This document shows positions 17,572 to 26,140 of a stretch of DNA of 47,909 bases, one piece after another. The translations under genes and the position numbers were made by a program. Within the stretch, counting starts at the first letter, position 1. Each line of letters starts with the position of its first letter. The notes under the pieces were generated by a model, which was not told where the DNA came from, ran no database searches, and worked only from the letters and a program-made list of their open reading frames with translations. Source of the stretch: Vicinamibacterales bacterium. Lineage in GTDB: Bacteria; Acidobacteriota; Vicinamibacteria; Vicinamibacterales; CAVVIG01. The stretch is taken from assembly GCA_025450765.1 (NCBI GenBank), contig JANWLS010000199.1:1-47909 (forward strand), given 5' to 3'.

Positions 17572-19509
17572 ATGACTATGTGGCGCAACAGCTCTCTGTG
17601 GGTGGTGACACTCGGCGCGGCGCTCGCGCTCGGCGGCAGCGCGCTGACCGCGGCCGGACCGAAAGCCGCAGTTCCTCCGTCGGCGACGCCGGCCGTCGCC
17701 TCGGCCAACAGCACGACGCCGGTGGCCGACGCGGCGATGGTCAACGAGACCGCGACGGTGAAGGACCTGCTCGAGAAAGGCGAGGACGTCAACTCGGCGC
17801 AGCACGACGGGATGACCGCGCTGCACTGGGCGGCGCTCAACGACAACGCCGACATGGCGACCATGCTGCTCTACGCGGGTGCTGACGCGAATGCCGCGAC
17901 TCGGCTGGGCGGCTACACGCCGCTCGATCTGGCGGCGCGCGACGGCCACGCCGACATGGTGAAGACGCTGCTCGCCCATGGCGCCGACGCCAAGCGGGCC
18001 GATTTTCACGGGACGACCCCGCTGATGTTCGCGGCGCAGTCGGGCGACGTGCAGGAGATCTCGGATCTGCTGACGGCCGGCGCCGAGGTGAACGCGAAGG
18101 AATCGACCAAGGGCGAGACCGCGCTGATGCTGGCCGCCGCGCACGGCCGGACGGATGCCGTCAAGCTCCTCCTGTCGCACGGCGCCGACTGGAAGCCCAC
18201 GACCACCGTGCTCGATTGGACGAAGCTCCCGAAGAGCGACCCGCGCCTCCCGCACTTCCGGGGTCAGTTCGGGCAGCCGCTCCAGCCGGCCAAGAAGGGA
18301 GCGGCCGCGGAGAAAGGTGCCGCGAAGGATGCGGCGGCCAAGGGACCGGCCGACACGAACGCGCCGGCCAAGACCGCTGACGCGAAGGAAGCGAGCGCGA
18401 AGACCGTCGCGCCGCCCGATCCGAACGCGCCGCCACCCGCGCATCCCAAGACGATGACGCGCGAGATGGTGGACAAGATGGGCATGTCGCAGAAGATGAC
18501 GGACTTCCGCGGCGAGATGGGGCTGGTGCACAGCAAGGGCGGCCTGAGCGCGCTGCTCTTCGCGGCGCGCCAGGGATACACGGACACGGCCGAGGCTCTG
18601 CTCGCGGGTGGTGCGGACATCAATGAGGTCGATCCCGGTGATCACACGAGCCCGCTGCTCATGGCGATCATCAACGGCCATTACGACCTGGCGAAGTACT
18701 TCCTGGCGCACGGCGCCGACGCGAACGCGGCACAGAGCAACAACGGCGTGACGCCGCTCTACGCGGTGCTGAACTGCGAATGGGCGCCGAAGGCCGAGTA
18801 TCCGCAGCCGACCGCCTACGGCCAGCAGCAGACCAGCTATCTCGATTTGATGTCGGACCTGCTCGCGCACGGCGCCAATCCGAATGCCCGGCTGACGCAC
18901 AAAGTGTGGTACTCCGGCTACAACTTCGATCTGTCCGGCATCGACGAGACCGGCGCGACCCCGTTCTGGCGCGCCGCCTACGCGGACGACATCAACGCGA
19001 TGAAGTTGCTCGTCGCGCACGGCGCCGACCCGAACCTCGCGACGAAGAAGCCGGACAGCAACGTCAACTTCTACCGTCACAAGACGGCGCATGACTACTC
19101 CGGCCTCAAGCCGGTGCCGGCCGGCGGCCCCGATATTCCGCCGCTGCTCGCCGCCTCGGGTGAAGCCTACGGGTCGAGCCTCACCTCGAACTCGCATCGG
19201 TTCGCGCCGACGGGGATGCTCGCCGCGGTGAAGTACCTCGTCGAGGATCTGCACGTGGACGTGAACGCGCGCGACGCCGACGGCAACACGGCGCTCCACA
19301 ACGCGGCCTCGCGCGGCGACAACGCGATGATCCTCTATCTGGTGTCGCGGGGTGCGAACATCACGGCCGTGAACCGGAACGGACAGACGGTGGCGGACAT
19401 GGCCAATGGGCCGGTGCAGCGCATCGACCCATTCCCGCAGACGATCGCGCTCGTCGAGCACCTGGGCGCCAAGCTGATGCACAAGTGTTTGTCCTGCGGC
19501 CAGCAGTGA
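17572..19509 (+). CDS. module B exported ankyrin-repeat protein with CLSCG tail
   Basis: A 645-residue ankyrin protein with a signal peptide (LWVVTLGAALALGGSALTAA). Repeats run from about 55 to 230, then a long Ala/Lys/Pro-rich linker (about 235-300) ends in a Met-rich segment 'MTREMVDKMGMSQKMTDF', and repeats resume to the C-terminus. The family insert appears as 'VWYSGYNFDLSGIDETGATP'. It ends LMHKCLSCGQQ, with Cys639 and Cys642, two residues longer than its paralogues. GAGGG sits five bases before the ATG at 17572; an ATG at 17578 is alternative. It follows the module B cytochrome by 10 nt. The linker is the longest of the three, the clearest difference between the ankyrin paralogues. Confidence 0.92.
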   Translation: MTMWRNSSLWVVTLGAALALGGSALTAAGPKAAVPPSATPAVASANSTTPVADAAMVNETATVKDLLEKGEDVNSAQHDGMTALHWAALNDNADMATMLLYAGADANAATRLGGYTPLDLAARDGHADMVKTLLAHGADAKRADFHGTTPLMFAAQSGDVQEISDLLTAGAEVNAKESTKGETALMLAAAHGRTDAVKLLLSHGADWKPTTTVLDWTKLPKSDPRLPHFRGQFGQPLQPAKKGAAAEKGAAKDAAAKGPADTNAPAKTADAKEASAKTVAPPDPNAPPPAHPKTMTREMVDKMGMSQKMTDFRGEMGLVHSKGGLSALLFAARQGYTDTAEALLAGGADINEVDPGDHTSPLLMAIINGHYDLAKYFLAHGADANAAQSNNGVTPLYAVLNCEWAPKAEYPQPTAYGQQQTSYLDLMSDLLAHGANPNARLTHKVWYSGYNFDLSGIDETGATPFWRAAYADDINAMKLLVAHGADPNLATKKPDSNVNFYRHKTAHDYSGLKPVPAGGPDIPPLLAASGEAYGSSLTSNSHRFAPTGMLAAVKYLVEDLHVDVNARDADGNTALHNAASRGDNAMILYLVSRGANITAVNRNGQTVADMANGPVQRIDPFPQTIALVEHLGAKLMHKCLSCGQQ

Positions 19510-19529
19510 GAGGCAGAACTGTTGACGGG

Positions 19530-19580
19530 CTTCAGGCTGCGGGCTACGGGCCGGTCGGGCCCGAAGCCCGCAGCCTGAGG
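19530..19580 (+). repeat. GC-rich hairpin after module B, member of a dispersed repeat type
   Basis: Arms at 19530-19545 and 19565-19580 (CTTCAGGCTGCGGGCT and its complement) pair at 15 of 16 positions. No T-run follows, so it is not a classical terminator, though it may protect or end the module A/B transcript. A sequence that begins alike (GACGGGCTTC) follows the stop of the fused E1 gene at 40664. Confidence 0.6.
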
Positions 19581-19651
19581 CCTGAAGCCAATCGGTAAGG
19601 AATCGCGAACGAAGGATTAACGAAGAACTACTGAACAATCAATAAGATAGC

Positions 19652-19696
19652 TTCATCGGCCAGTTGGCTGACACTCAGAGACAACTGGTGACGAAG
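19652..19696 (+). repeat. imperfect palindrome in the module B-C gap
   Basis: CCAGTTG (19660-19666) and CAACTGG (19682-19688) are perfect inverted arms that extend outward imperfectly (TTCATCGG against GTGACGAA). This lies in the least GC-rich part of the 305-nt gap 19510-19814. It could be an operator or an RNA stem-loop. Confidence 0.45.
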
Positions 19697-19702
19697 TAAT
19701 GC

Positions 19703-19738
19703 AAAAAAAAGGCCGCACTCAACCGCGGTGCAGGCCTT
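19703..19738 (-). terminator. rho-independent-like terminator on the minus strand
   Basis: Read on the minus strand, AAGGCCTGCAC, a loop, GTGCGGCCTT and then a run of eight T (complement of 19703-19710) form a textbook intrinsic terminator. One base bulges in the stem. No minus-strand gene is recognised to its right, where the module C cytochrome lies on the plus strand, so it would end an antisense or short unannotated transcript. Confidence 0.5.
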
Positions 19739-19814
19739 ATACTTCGCAGCATCGGGGCACGTGTCCTGCCAGCCCTCCGTTGGCGTCGTGCGCCCTGAAA
19801 GAATGTAGCTGCGA

Positions 19815-22613
19815 ATGCCCAACGCCACTCTGAAATGGTGCGGTGTGCTGGCGCTCGGCCTGGGGTTGAGTGTCGGCGTCTCTCTCGATTCGCGTACAGT
19901 GGATGCACAGGCGCCTTCTGCGGCGCCCGCTCCGGCTGCGTCGCACGCGCCGAGCGCCCTCCCCGCCGACGCCCAGAAAAAACTCATCCAGGACTACTGC
20001 GTCGGCTGCCACGATGATGCGCAGCTGACCGGCGGTGTCTCCTTCCAGGCCTTCACGAGCGCGGCCGCCGTCGACCCGGTGCTCGCCGCGAAGATGGTCC
20101 ACAAGCTCAAGACCGGGCAGATGCCGCCGGCGGGCATGCCGAAGCCCGATGCGACGACGGTCAACGCCTTCGTCGCGGCGCTCGAAGCCCGCGCGCTGCC
20201 GGAAGCCGCCAAGGCCGCCGAATCGACGGCCGCCGCGCCGGTGCAGGTCATCGCCTACGCGCACACCGGCGACGTGATGACGCCGACCGTGCAGAACACG
20301 ATGGTGCGCGAGATCTGTACGCAGTGCCACAACGACAAGCAGCGCGCCGGCGGCGTCTCGATGATCGGCTTTGACGTGGCCACGGTGACCAGGTCGACCG
20401 CCCAGGCCGAGCTCGCCGAGAACATGCTGGCCAAGCTGCGCGCCGGCATGATGCCGAAGTCGAACGCGCCGAAGCGTCCAGACCAGGCCAGCATTCACGC
20501 CTTCGTGGTCTCGCTCGAGTCGCGGATCGATCGGGCCGCTGCGCTGCATCCCGACCCGGGCACGCGGACGTTCCAGCGGCTGAACCGCGCGGAATACGCC
20601 GATGCCGTCGAGACGATGCTCGGGATCGACGTCGACGTGAGCCAGTGGCTGCCGCCCGACACGATCAGCCACAACTTCGACAACATCGCGGATGCGCAGA
20701 ACTTCTCGCCGACGCTGCTCCAGGGCTATCTCGGGGCGGCTGACGCGATTGCACGGCTGGCCGTCGGCGATCCGAACGCCGGCCCGGGCTCGGCGACCTA
20801 CAGCGTGGACCGCACCGCGTCGCAGATGCTGCACGTCGACGGCGCGCCCTACGGCACGCGCGGCGGCCTCTCGGTGGTCCACATCTTCCCGGCGGACGGC
20901 ACCTACAAGTTCAAGATGCTGTTCCACGGGACGCCGACCGGACAGCTCTTCGGCAAGACGGTGCTCGGCGAGCAGATCGAAGTTTCGGTGAACGGCGTCC
21001 GCGAGGCGGTGCTCACCATTCCGCCCACGCTCGACGAGTCGGACCCGAACGGTCTGACGCTCGAGACGCCGCCCATCCACGTGGATGCGGGGCCGCAGCG
21101 CGTGTCGGCGGCGTTCATCAACCGCTTCGACGGCCCGATCGACGACTTGCTCGAGCCGCACAACCACACGCTCGCGGATACCCAGATCGGCGACGGTCAG
21201 GGGATCACGACGCTCCCGCACCTGCGCGACTTCACCATCACCGGTCCCTACAAGACGACCGGCGTGTCCGAGACGGTGAGCCGCCGCAAGGTCTTCACCT
21301 GCCGTCCGACCTCGGCGGCCGAGGAAGCGCCGTGCGCCCGCTCGATCGTGACACGCCTCGCCACCCAGGCGTACCGCCGGCCGGCGACGCCGAGCGAGAT
21401 CGCCGACGTGATGAAGTTCTACGACCGCGGCCGCAAGGATGGCGACTTCGAGTCGGGCATCCGGACGGCGCTCCAGGCGGTGCTGGTGAGCCCGCACTTC
21501 CTCTTCCGCGTGGAAGATCGGCCGGCCGCGCTCCGCGCCGGGCAGACCTACAAGATCGACAGCCTGGACCTCGCCTCGCGCCTGTCCTACTTCATCTGGG
21601 CGGCGCAGCCCGATGCGGAGTTGATCAAGGTGGCCCGGTCGGGCCGTCTCGAGGAACCGGCGGTCCTCGACGCGCAGGTGCACCGGATGCTGAAGGATCC
21701 GCGGGCCGAGTCGCTCTCGACGCGCTTCGCGTCGGAGTGGCTGCGCCTGCAGGACGTCGGCAAGATGCATCCCGACGCGATCTCGTATCCCTACTACGAC
21801 GCCACGCTCGGCGATGCGATGGTGCGCGAGACGCAGCTCTTCTTCAACAGCCTCGTGCAGGAGGATCGGAACGTCCTCGACCTGCTGACGGCCGACTACA
21901 CCTTCGTGAACGAGCGCCTCGCGCGCCACTACGGGATTCCCGGGGTGGCCGGGCCCGAGTTCCGGCGCGTGTCGCTCGTCGGCACCCACCGGCAGGGCCT
22001 GCTCGGACAGGGCAGCGTCGAGGTGCTCACCTCGGTCGCGGATCGCACCTCGCCCGTGCAGCGCGGCAAGTGGGTGCTCGAAGTGCTGCTCGGGCAGCCG
22101 CCGCCCCCGCCGCCGCCCAACGTCGACACGAACCTGGATGATTCGGCGGCCGCCGCGCAGGGCGGACGCACGCTCTCGACGCGCGAGCGCATGGAGCAGC
22201 ACCGGGCCAATCCGTTCTGCGCCTCGTGCCACAGCGTGATCGATCCGATCGGGCTCTCGCTCGAGAACTTCGATCCGACCGGCCGCTACCGGATCAAGGA
22301 CAACGGCGTGGCCGTCGATACGGCCGGCAATCTCTACGACGGGACGAGAATGGTGGGCCTCGCGGGCCTGAACGCCGCCCTCGTGAAGCACCAGGACACG
22401 ATCCTGGAGGTCTTCACCGAGAACCTCATGGCGTACGCGCTGGGACGGCGCGTCGAGTACTACGACATGCCGACGGTCCGGTCGATTATCCGGAACGCGG
22501 GGCAGCACGGCAATCACATCTCGGCGTACATCGTGGGGGTCGTGAACAGTCCGGCCTTCCGGATGAGCCGGGCGGAATCCACCACAACGACGGCGGCGCG
22601 GCAGGATCAGTAG
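19815..22613 (+). CDS. module C tri-haem cytochrome, DUF1592 family
   Basis: A 932-residue paralogue, visibly more diverged from A and B than they are from each other. It has a signal peptide (WCGVLALGLGLSVGVSL). Haem sites are Cys62-His66 (CVGCH), Cys168-His172 (CTQCH) and Cys802-His806 (CASCH). The DUF1587 block reads 'FQRLNRAEYADAVETMLGID', and 'NVDTNLDDSAAAAQGG' follows the proline run. The C-terminal DUF1585 region keeps 'VFTENLMAYALGRRVEYYDM'. The 305-nt gap upstream, with stem-loops and the lowest GC nearby, suggests its own promoter. It heads a three-gene module with DUF1552 and ankyrin genes 20 nt and then 2 nt downstream. Different residues around the first two haems could mean a different redox partner. 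Confidence 0.92.
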   Translation: MPNATLKWCGVLALGLGLSVGVSLDSRTVDAQAPSAAPAPAASHAPSALPADAQKKLIQDYCVGCHDDAQLTGGVSFQAFTSAAAVDPVLAAKMVHKLKTGQMPPAGMPKPDATTVNAFVAALEARALPEAAKAAESTAAAPVQVIAYAHTGDVMTPTVQNTMVREICTQCHNDKQRAGGVSMIGFDVATVTRSTAQAELAENMLAKLRAGMMPKSNAPKRPDQASIHAFVVSLESRIDRAAALHPDPGTRTFQRLNRAEYADAVETMLGIDVDVSQWLPPDTISHNFDNIADAQNFSPTLLQGYLGAADAIARLAVGDPNAGPGSATYSVDRTASQMLHVDGAPYGTRGGLSVVHIFPADGTYKFKMLFHGTPTGQLFGKTVLGEQIEVSVNGVREAVLTIPPTLDESDPNGLTLETPPIHVDAGPQRVSAAFINRFDGPIDDLLEPHNHTLADTQIGDGQGITTLPHLRDFTITGPYKTTGVSETVSRRKVFTCRPTSAAEEAPCARSIVTRLATQAYRRPATPSEIADVMKFYDRGRKDGDFESGIRTALQAVLVSPHFLFRVEDRPAALRAGQTYKIDSLDLASRLSYFIWAAQPDAELIKVARSGRLEEPAVLDAQVHRMLKDPRAESLSTRFASEWLRLQDVGKMHPDAISYPYYDATLGDAMVRETQLFFNSLVQEDRNVLDLLTADYTFVNERLARHYGIPGVAGPEFRRVSLVGTHRQGLLGQGSVEVLTSVADRTSPVQRGKWVLEVLLGQPPPPPPPNVDTNLDDSAAAAQGGRTLSTRERMEQHRANPFCASCHSVIDPIGLSLENFDPTGRYRIKDNGVAVDTAGNLYDGTRMVGLAGLNAALVKHQDTILEVFTENLMAYALGRRVEYYDMPTVRSIIRNAGQHGNHISAYIVGVVNSPAFRMSRAESTTTTAARQDQ

Positions 22614-22633
22614 CGCCTACTGAGGAGACCGAT

Positions 22634-24067
22634 ATGTCATTCATCACGAAGAAGCACCTGTCCCGCCGGACGGTCCTGAAGGGCATGGGCGTCAGCCTGG
22701 CGCTGCCGTTCCTCGACGCCATGGCGCCTGCGGGCACGGCGTGGGCGAAGACGGCGGCCGGCCAGTCCGCCAGCAAGACCCGGCTCATCGCCATCGAGAT
22801 GGTGCACGGCTCGGCCGGCAGCACCGAGCTCGGGATCAAGGAGAACATGTGGTCGCCGGCTGCCGTGGGCCACAGCTTCGACCTGGGGCCGACGAGCCTC
22901 AAGGCCCTGGATCCGTATCGCGAGTACCTGACCATCGTCAGTGGCACGACGGTTCACGGCGCCGAAGCGTGGTCCGCTCCGGAAGTCGGTGGCGATCACT
23001 TCCGCTGCAGTGCGACCTACCTCACGCAGTCGCATCCGAAGCAGACGGAAGGGTCGGACATCCACGCCGGGACGTCGATCGATCAGATCTACGCCCGGAC
23101 GTACGGTCAGGACACCGCGATTCCCTCGATGCAGCTCTGTATCGAGCCGGTCGACCAGGCGGGCGGCTGCGCCTACGGCTACGCTTGCGTCTACACCGAC
23201 TCGATCTCGTGGGCCTCACCGACCGAGCCGCTGCCGATGATCCGCGACCCGCGCGCGGTGTTCGATCAGCTGTTCGGCGAAGGCTCCACCGCCAAGGAGC
23301 GGTCGATCCGGCGGCAGACCAACGCCAGCATGCTCGACTGGGTGGCGGCGCAGGTCACCGACATGAAGCGGCAGCTCGGGCCATCGGACCGCGCGAAGCT
23401 CAGTAACTACCTGGACGACGTGCGCGAGATCGAGCGGCGCATCCAGAACATCGAGGCGCACAACAAGAGCGGCGAGCCGCGCGAGCTGCCCGAGGCCCCG
23501 GTGGGCGTCCCCGACTCGTTCGAGGAGCACGTGCACCTGATGTTCGACCTGCAGGCGATCGCGCTGCAGTCGGATCTCACCCGCGTGTTCTCGTTCAAGA
23601 TGGGCCGCGACGGATCGGGCCGCGTGTATCCCGGCAGCGGCGTCACGACCGGCTTCCACAACGCCTCGCACCACCAGGAGAAGGAAGAGCGGCTGCGCGA
23701 CTTCCAGAAGATCAACGCGTATCACGTCAGCACGCTCTCCTACATGCTGGCCAAGCTGAAGGGGATCCAGGAAGGCGACAGCAGCCTGCTCGACAAGAGC
23801 CTCATCGTGTACGGCTCGCCCATGGGCGACTCGAACCTGCACAACCACAAGCGCTGCCCGCTCATCCTGCTCGGCCACGCCAACGGCCAGGTGAAGGGCA
23901 ACAACCACGTGAAGGTGCCGGTCGACACGCCGATGGCGAACACGATGCTGGCCGTGCTGCAGAAGCTCGGGGTGCAGAAGGACAAGTTCTCCGACAGCAC
24001 CGAGGCGATGGACCTGAATGGCGCGGCGATGACGACGACCGCGGCCGAGAATCGGCAGGGGATCTAG
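22634..24067 (+). CDS. module C Tat-exported DUF1552 protein
   Basis: A 477-residue paralogue of the module A DUF1552 protein. Its Tat signal is 'HLSRRTVLKGMGVSLALPFL' with arginines 11-12, and the family signature is HNASHH at 342-347. The block 'IEPVDQAGGCAYGYACVYTD' is almost the same as in module A. GAGGAG lies six bases before the ATG at 22634, which excludes longer in-frame starts inside the cytochrome gene. It carries no haem motif. Its stop is 2 nt from the ankyrin start, so the two products are likely made in step. That both full modules keep the order cytochrome, DUF1552, ankyrin argues for a functional unit. Confidence 0.92.
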   Translation: MSFITKKHLSRRTVLKGMGVSLALPFLDAMAPAGTAWAKTAAGQSASKTRLIAIEMVHGSAGSTELGIKENMWSPAAVGHSFDLGPTSLKALDPYREYLTIVSGTTVHGAEAWSAPEVGGDHFRCSATYLTQSHPKQTEGSDIHAGTSIDQIYARTYGQDTAIPSMQLCIEPVDQAGGCAYGYACVYTDSISWASPTEPLPMIRDPRAVFDQLFGEGSTAKERSIRRQTNASMLDWVAAQVTDMKRQLGPSDRAKLSNYLDDVREIERRIQNIEAHNKSGEPRELPEAPVGVPDSFEEHVHLMFDLQAIALQSDLTRVFSFKMGRDGSGRVYPGSGVTTGFHNASHHQEKEERLRDFQKINAYHVSTLSYMLAKLKGIQEGDSSLLDKSLIVYGSPMGDSNLHNHKRCPLILLGHANGQVKGNNHVKVPVDTPMANTMLAVLQKLGVQKDKFSDSTEAMDLNGAAMTTTAAENRQGI

Positions 24068-24069
24068 CC

Positions 24070-25890
24070 ATGTGGCGTCACGCGCTGACGACCGTCGCGC
24101 TGGTCGCGACGGTTGGCCTCGTCGCCGCGGTTCCGGGGCGGCCGCTGCTCGCCGCCCAGAGCGGTTCGCCGGTCGCGGACGCGGCGATGCGCAGCGACGT
24201 CACGCTCGTCAAGAACCTGCTGCAGCAGGGCGGCGACGTGAATGCCGCGCAGGGCGACGGCATGACGGCCCTGCACTGGGCCGCCCTGTCGGGTAACGCC
24301 GATCTCGCGCAGATGCTGCTCTACGCGGGTGCCAATCCCAATGCCACCACGCGGCTCGGCGGCTATACGCCGCTCCACGTGGCCGCCAAGAACGCGCACG
24401 CGGCCGTCGTCGAGGCGCTGCTCAAGGGCGGCGCCGACGCGAAGGCGGCGACGTCCGACGGCACGACGGCGCTGATGTTCGCTTCCGAGGCCGGCAGCCT
24501 CGACTCGATGACGTCGCTGCTCGATCATGGCGCCGACGTGAACGCGGCGGAATCGGCGAAGGGAGAGACGGCCCTGATGTTCGCCTCCGCCTACGACCGC
24601 GTCGACGCGGTGAAGTTGCTGCTGCAGCACGGCGCGAATGCGAAGGCGACCTCGAAAGTGATCGATTGGAGCAAGCTGCCGAAGGACGATCCGCGCCTGT
24701 CGCAGTTCGGGCGGCGTGCGGCACCCGCCGCGGGCGCGAAGAAGCCGGGTGCGCCGGCGAGCGCCGAGGCGGCCGAAACGGCGGAGGCGGCCCAGGCCGG
24801 CCTCGGCCGGCGAGCTGCGGTCAAGGCCAAGGGCAACGCCGATGCGCAGGCGGCGCAGATCGAGGAGCTTCTGGGCGGGTACGCCAAGCTGGTCGGCCGG
24901 CAGGGCGGCCTGACGCCACTCCTTTTCGCCGCACGCCAGGGCAATACGCAGACGGTGCAGGCGCTCCTGGACGGCGGCGCGGAGATCAACCAGGTCGATG
25001 CCGGCCAGCACACGAGCCCGCTGCTCGTGGCCGTCATGAACGGGCACTTCGATCTCGCCGAGCAACTCCTGGCGAAAGGCGCCGATCCCAACCTGGCGCA
25101 GGACAACGGGGTCACGCCGCTCTACGCGGCGCTGAACTGCGTGTGGGCGCCGCGGACGCTGTATCCGCAGCCGACCGCGTACCGCCAGCAGAAGACCACC
25201 TATCTTCAGCTCATGAGCGATCTGCTCGCGCACGGTGCGAAGCCGAACGTGCGGCTGAAGGAGAAGGTCTGGTACTCCGGCTACAACTTCGATCAGTCGG
25301 GCGTGGACGAAACGGGTGCGACGCCGTTCTGGCGGGCGGCCTGGGCCGACGACATCGACGCGATGAGGCTGCTCGTCGCGCACGGCGCCGATCCGACGAT
25401 CGCGACGATGAAGCCGAAGGGACGCGTGCCGACCGGCACCGGCAACCTGGACGATGAAAAGGCCGCGAAGGCCAAGGCCGATCCGTCGGGCCGTCCGCCC
25501 GTCGCCGTGGGCGGACCGGACATCACGCCGCTGCTCGCCGCCTCCGGTGAGGCGTACGGGTCGAGCTTCACGGCCAACCACCATCGCTACGCGCCGACGG
25601 GGATGCTCGCGGCCGTGAAGTACCTCATCGAAGATCTGCACGCGGACGTGAACCAGGCCGACGCGGATGGCAACACGGCGCTGCACAACGCGGCGGCGCG
25701 CGGCGACAACGAGATGATTCTCTATCTCGTCGCGAAGGGCGCCGACGTGAAAGCCGTGAACCGCCGTGGCCAGACGATTCCGGATCTGGCCAACGGACCC
25801 ATTCAGCGCATCAGCCCGTTCCCCGAGACGATCGCGCTGCTGCAGCGCCTCGGCGCCAGGCTCGCGCACAAGTGCCTCTCCTGCGGCTAG
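24070..25890 (+). CDS. module C exported ankyrin-repeat protein with CLSCG tail
   Basis: A 606-residue ankyrin protein with a signal peptide (VALVATVGLVAAVPGRPLLA). Repeats cover about 35-205 ('DGMTALHWAALSGNADLAQM', 'GGYTPLHVAAKNAHAAVVEA'), an Ala-rich helical linker follows (about 215-275), and repeats continue to the end. The family insert is 'VWYSGYNFDQSGVDETGATP'. The protein ends LAHKCLSCG, with Cys602 and Cys605, so the tail is kept in all three paralogues although the preceding residues vary. The ATG is 2 nt from the DUF1552 stop; AGGGGAT just upstream may act as ribosome-binding site. It ends module C; two repeat elements follow. Confidence 0.92.
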   Translation: MWRHALTTVALVATVGLVAAVPGRPLLAAQSGSPVADAAMRSDVTLVKNLLQQGGDVNAAQGDGMTALHWAALSGNADLAQMLLYAGANPNATTRLGGYTPLHVAAKNAHAAVVEALLKGGADAKAATSDGTTALMFASEAGSLDSMTSLLDHGADVNAAESAKGETALMFASAYDRVDAVKLLLQHGANAKATSKVIDWSKLPKDDPRLSQFGRRAAPAAGAKKPGAPASAEAAETAEAAQAGLGRRAAVKAKGNADAQAAQIEELLGGYAKLVGRQGGLTPLLFAARQGNTQTVQALLDGGAEINQVDAGQHTSPLLVAVMNGHFDLAEQLLAKGADPNLAQDNGVTPLYAALNCVWAPRTLYPQPTAYRQQKTTYLQLMSDLLAHGAKPNVRLKEKVWYSGYNFDQSGVDETGATPFWRAAWADDIDAMRLLVAHGADPTIATMKPKGRVPTGTGNLDDEKAAKAKADPSGRPPVAVGGPDITPLLAASGEAYGSSFTANHHRYAPTGMLAAVKYLIEDLHADVNQADADGNTALHNAAARGDNEMILYLVAKGADVKAVNRRGQTIPDLANGPIQRISPFPETIALLQRLGARLAHKCLSCG

Positions 25891-25902
25891 GGCGATAACG
25901 CC

Positions 25903-25987
25903 GAGACGCGGAGAGGAGCCAGATCGCGCGGAGGAGATACCATAAAGTAGTTGGTTTCTTCTCCGCGATCTCCGCGGCTCTGCGTGC
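25903..25987 (+). repeat. imperfect inverted repeat of the 'acgcggag' type
   Basis: Left arm about 25903-25937 (GAGACGCGGAGAGG..., GATCGCGCGGAGGAGA) and right arm about 25957-25987 (TCTTCTCCGCGATCTCCGCG...) are imperfect complements around a 19-nt A/T-rich loop. Similar units occur at 28501-28570 and 36574-36600, so this is a dispersed chromosomal repeat. Confidence 0.6.
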
Positions 25988-26029
25988 CAACCTTCCGCGT
26001 AAGTTGTCTGCGAACGTCTCCGTTCACTC

Positions 26030-26091
26030 AGGGGTCAGATCGTGTTTCTTGCACCAGAGTTCGACGGTGCAAGAAACACGATCTGACCCCT
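26030..26091 (+). repeat. perfect 26-bp inverted repeat, REP/MITE-like
   Basis: Arms 26030-26055 and 26066-26091 are perfect complements around a 10-nt loop. The outer end begins AGGGGTCAGAT, a type of end commonly seen beside REP-associated (IS200-like Y1) transposases; no transposase gene is in the window. With module C ending at 25890 it could also act as a transcript end, but no T-run follows. Confidence 0.7.
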
Positions 26092-26127
26092 ATGACCCCC
26101 GTCATACCGGCCTCGATGGCAATCTAG

Positions 26128-26133
26128 TACACT
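26128..26133 (+). promoter_or_regulatory. candidate -10 box for a leaderless transcript
   Basis: TACACT lies seven nucleotides before ATG 26141 (four before an in-frame TTG at 26138). No -35 box is evident. Confidence 0.35.
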
Positions 26134-26140
26134 GTTCTTG

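Noticed and set aside
26030-26091. Intrinsic terminator for the module C operon
   Set aside because: The stem is long and perfect, but no T-run follows on either strand; a REP/MITE-type element explains the form better.
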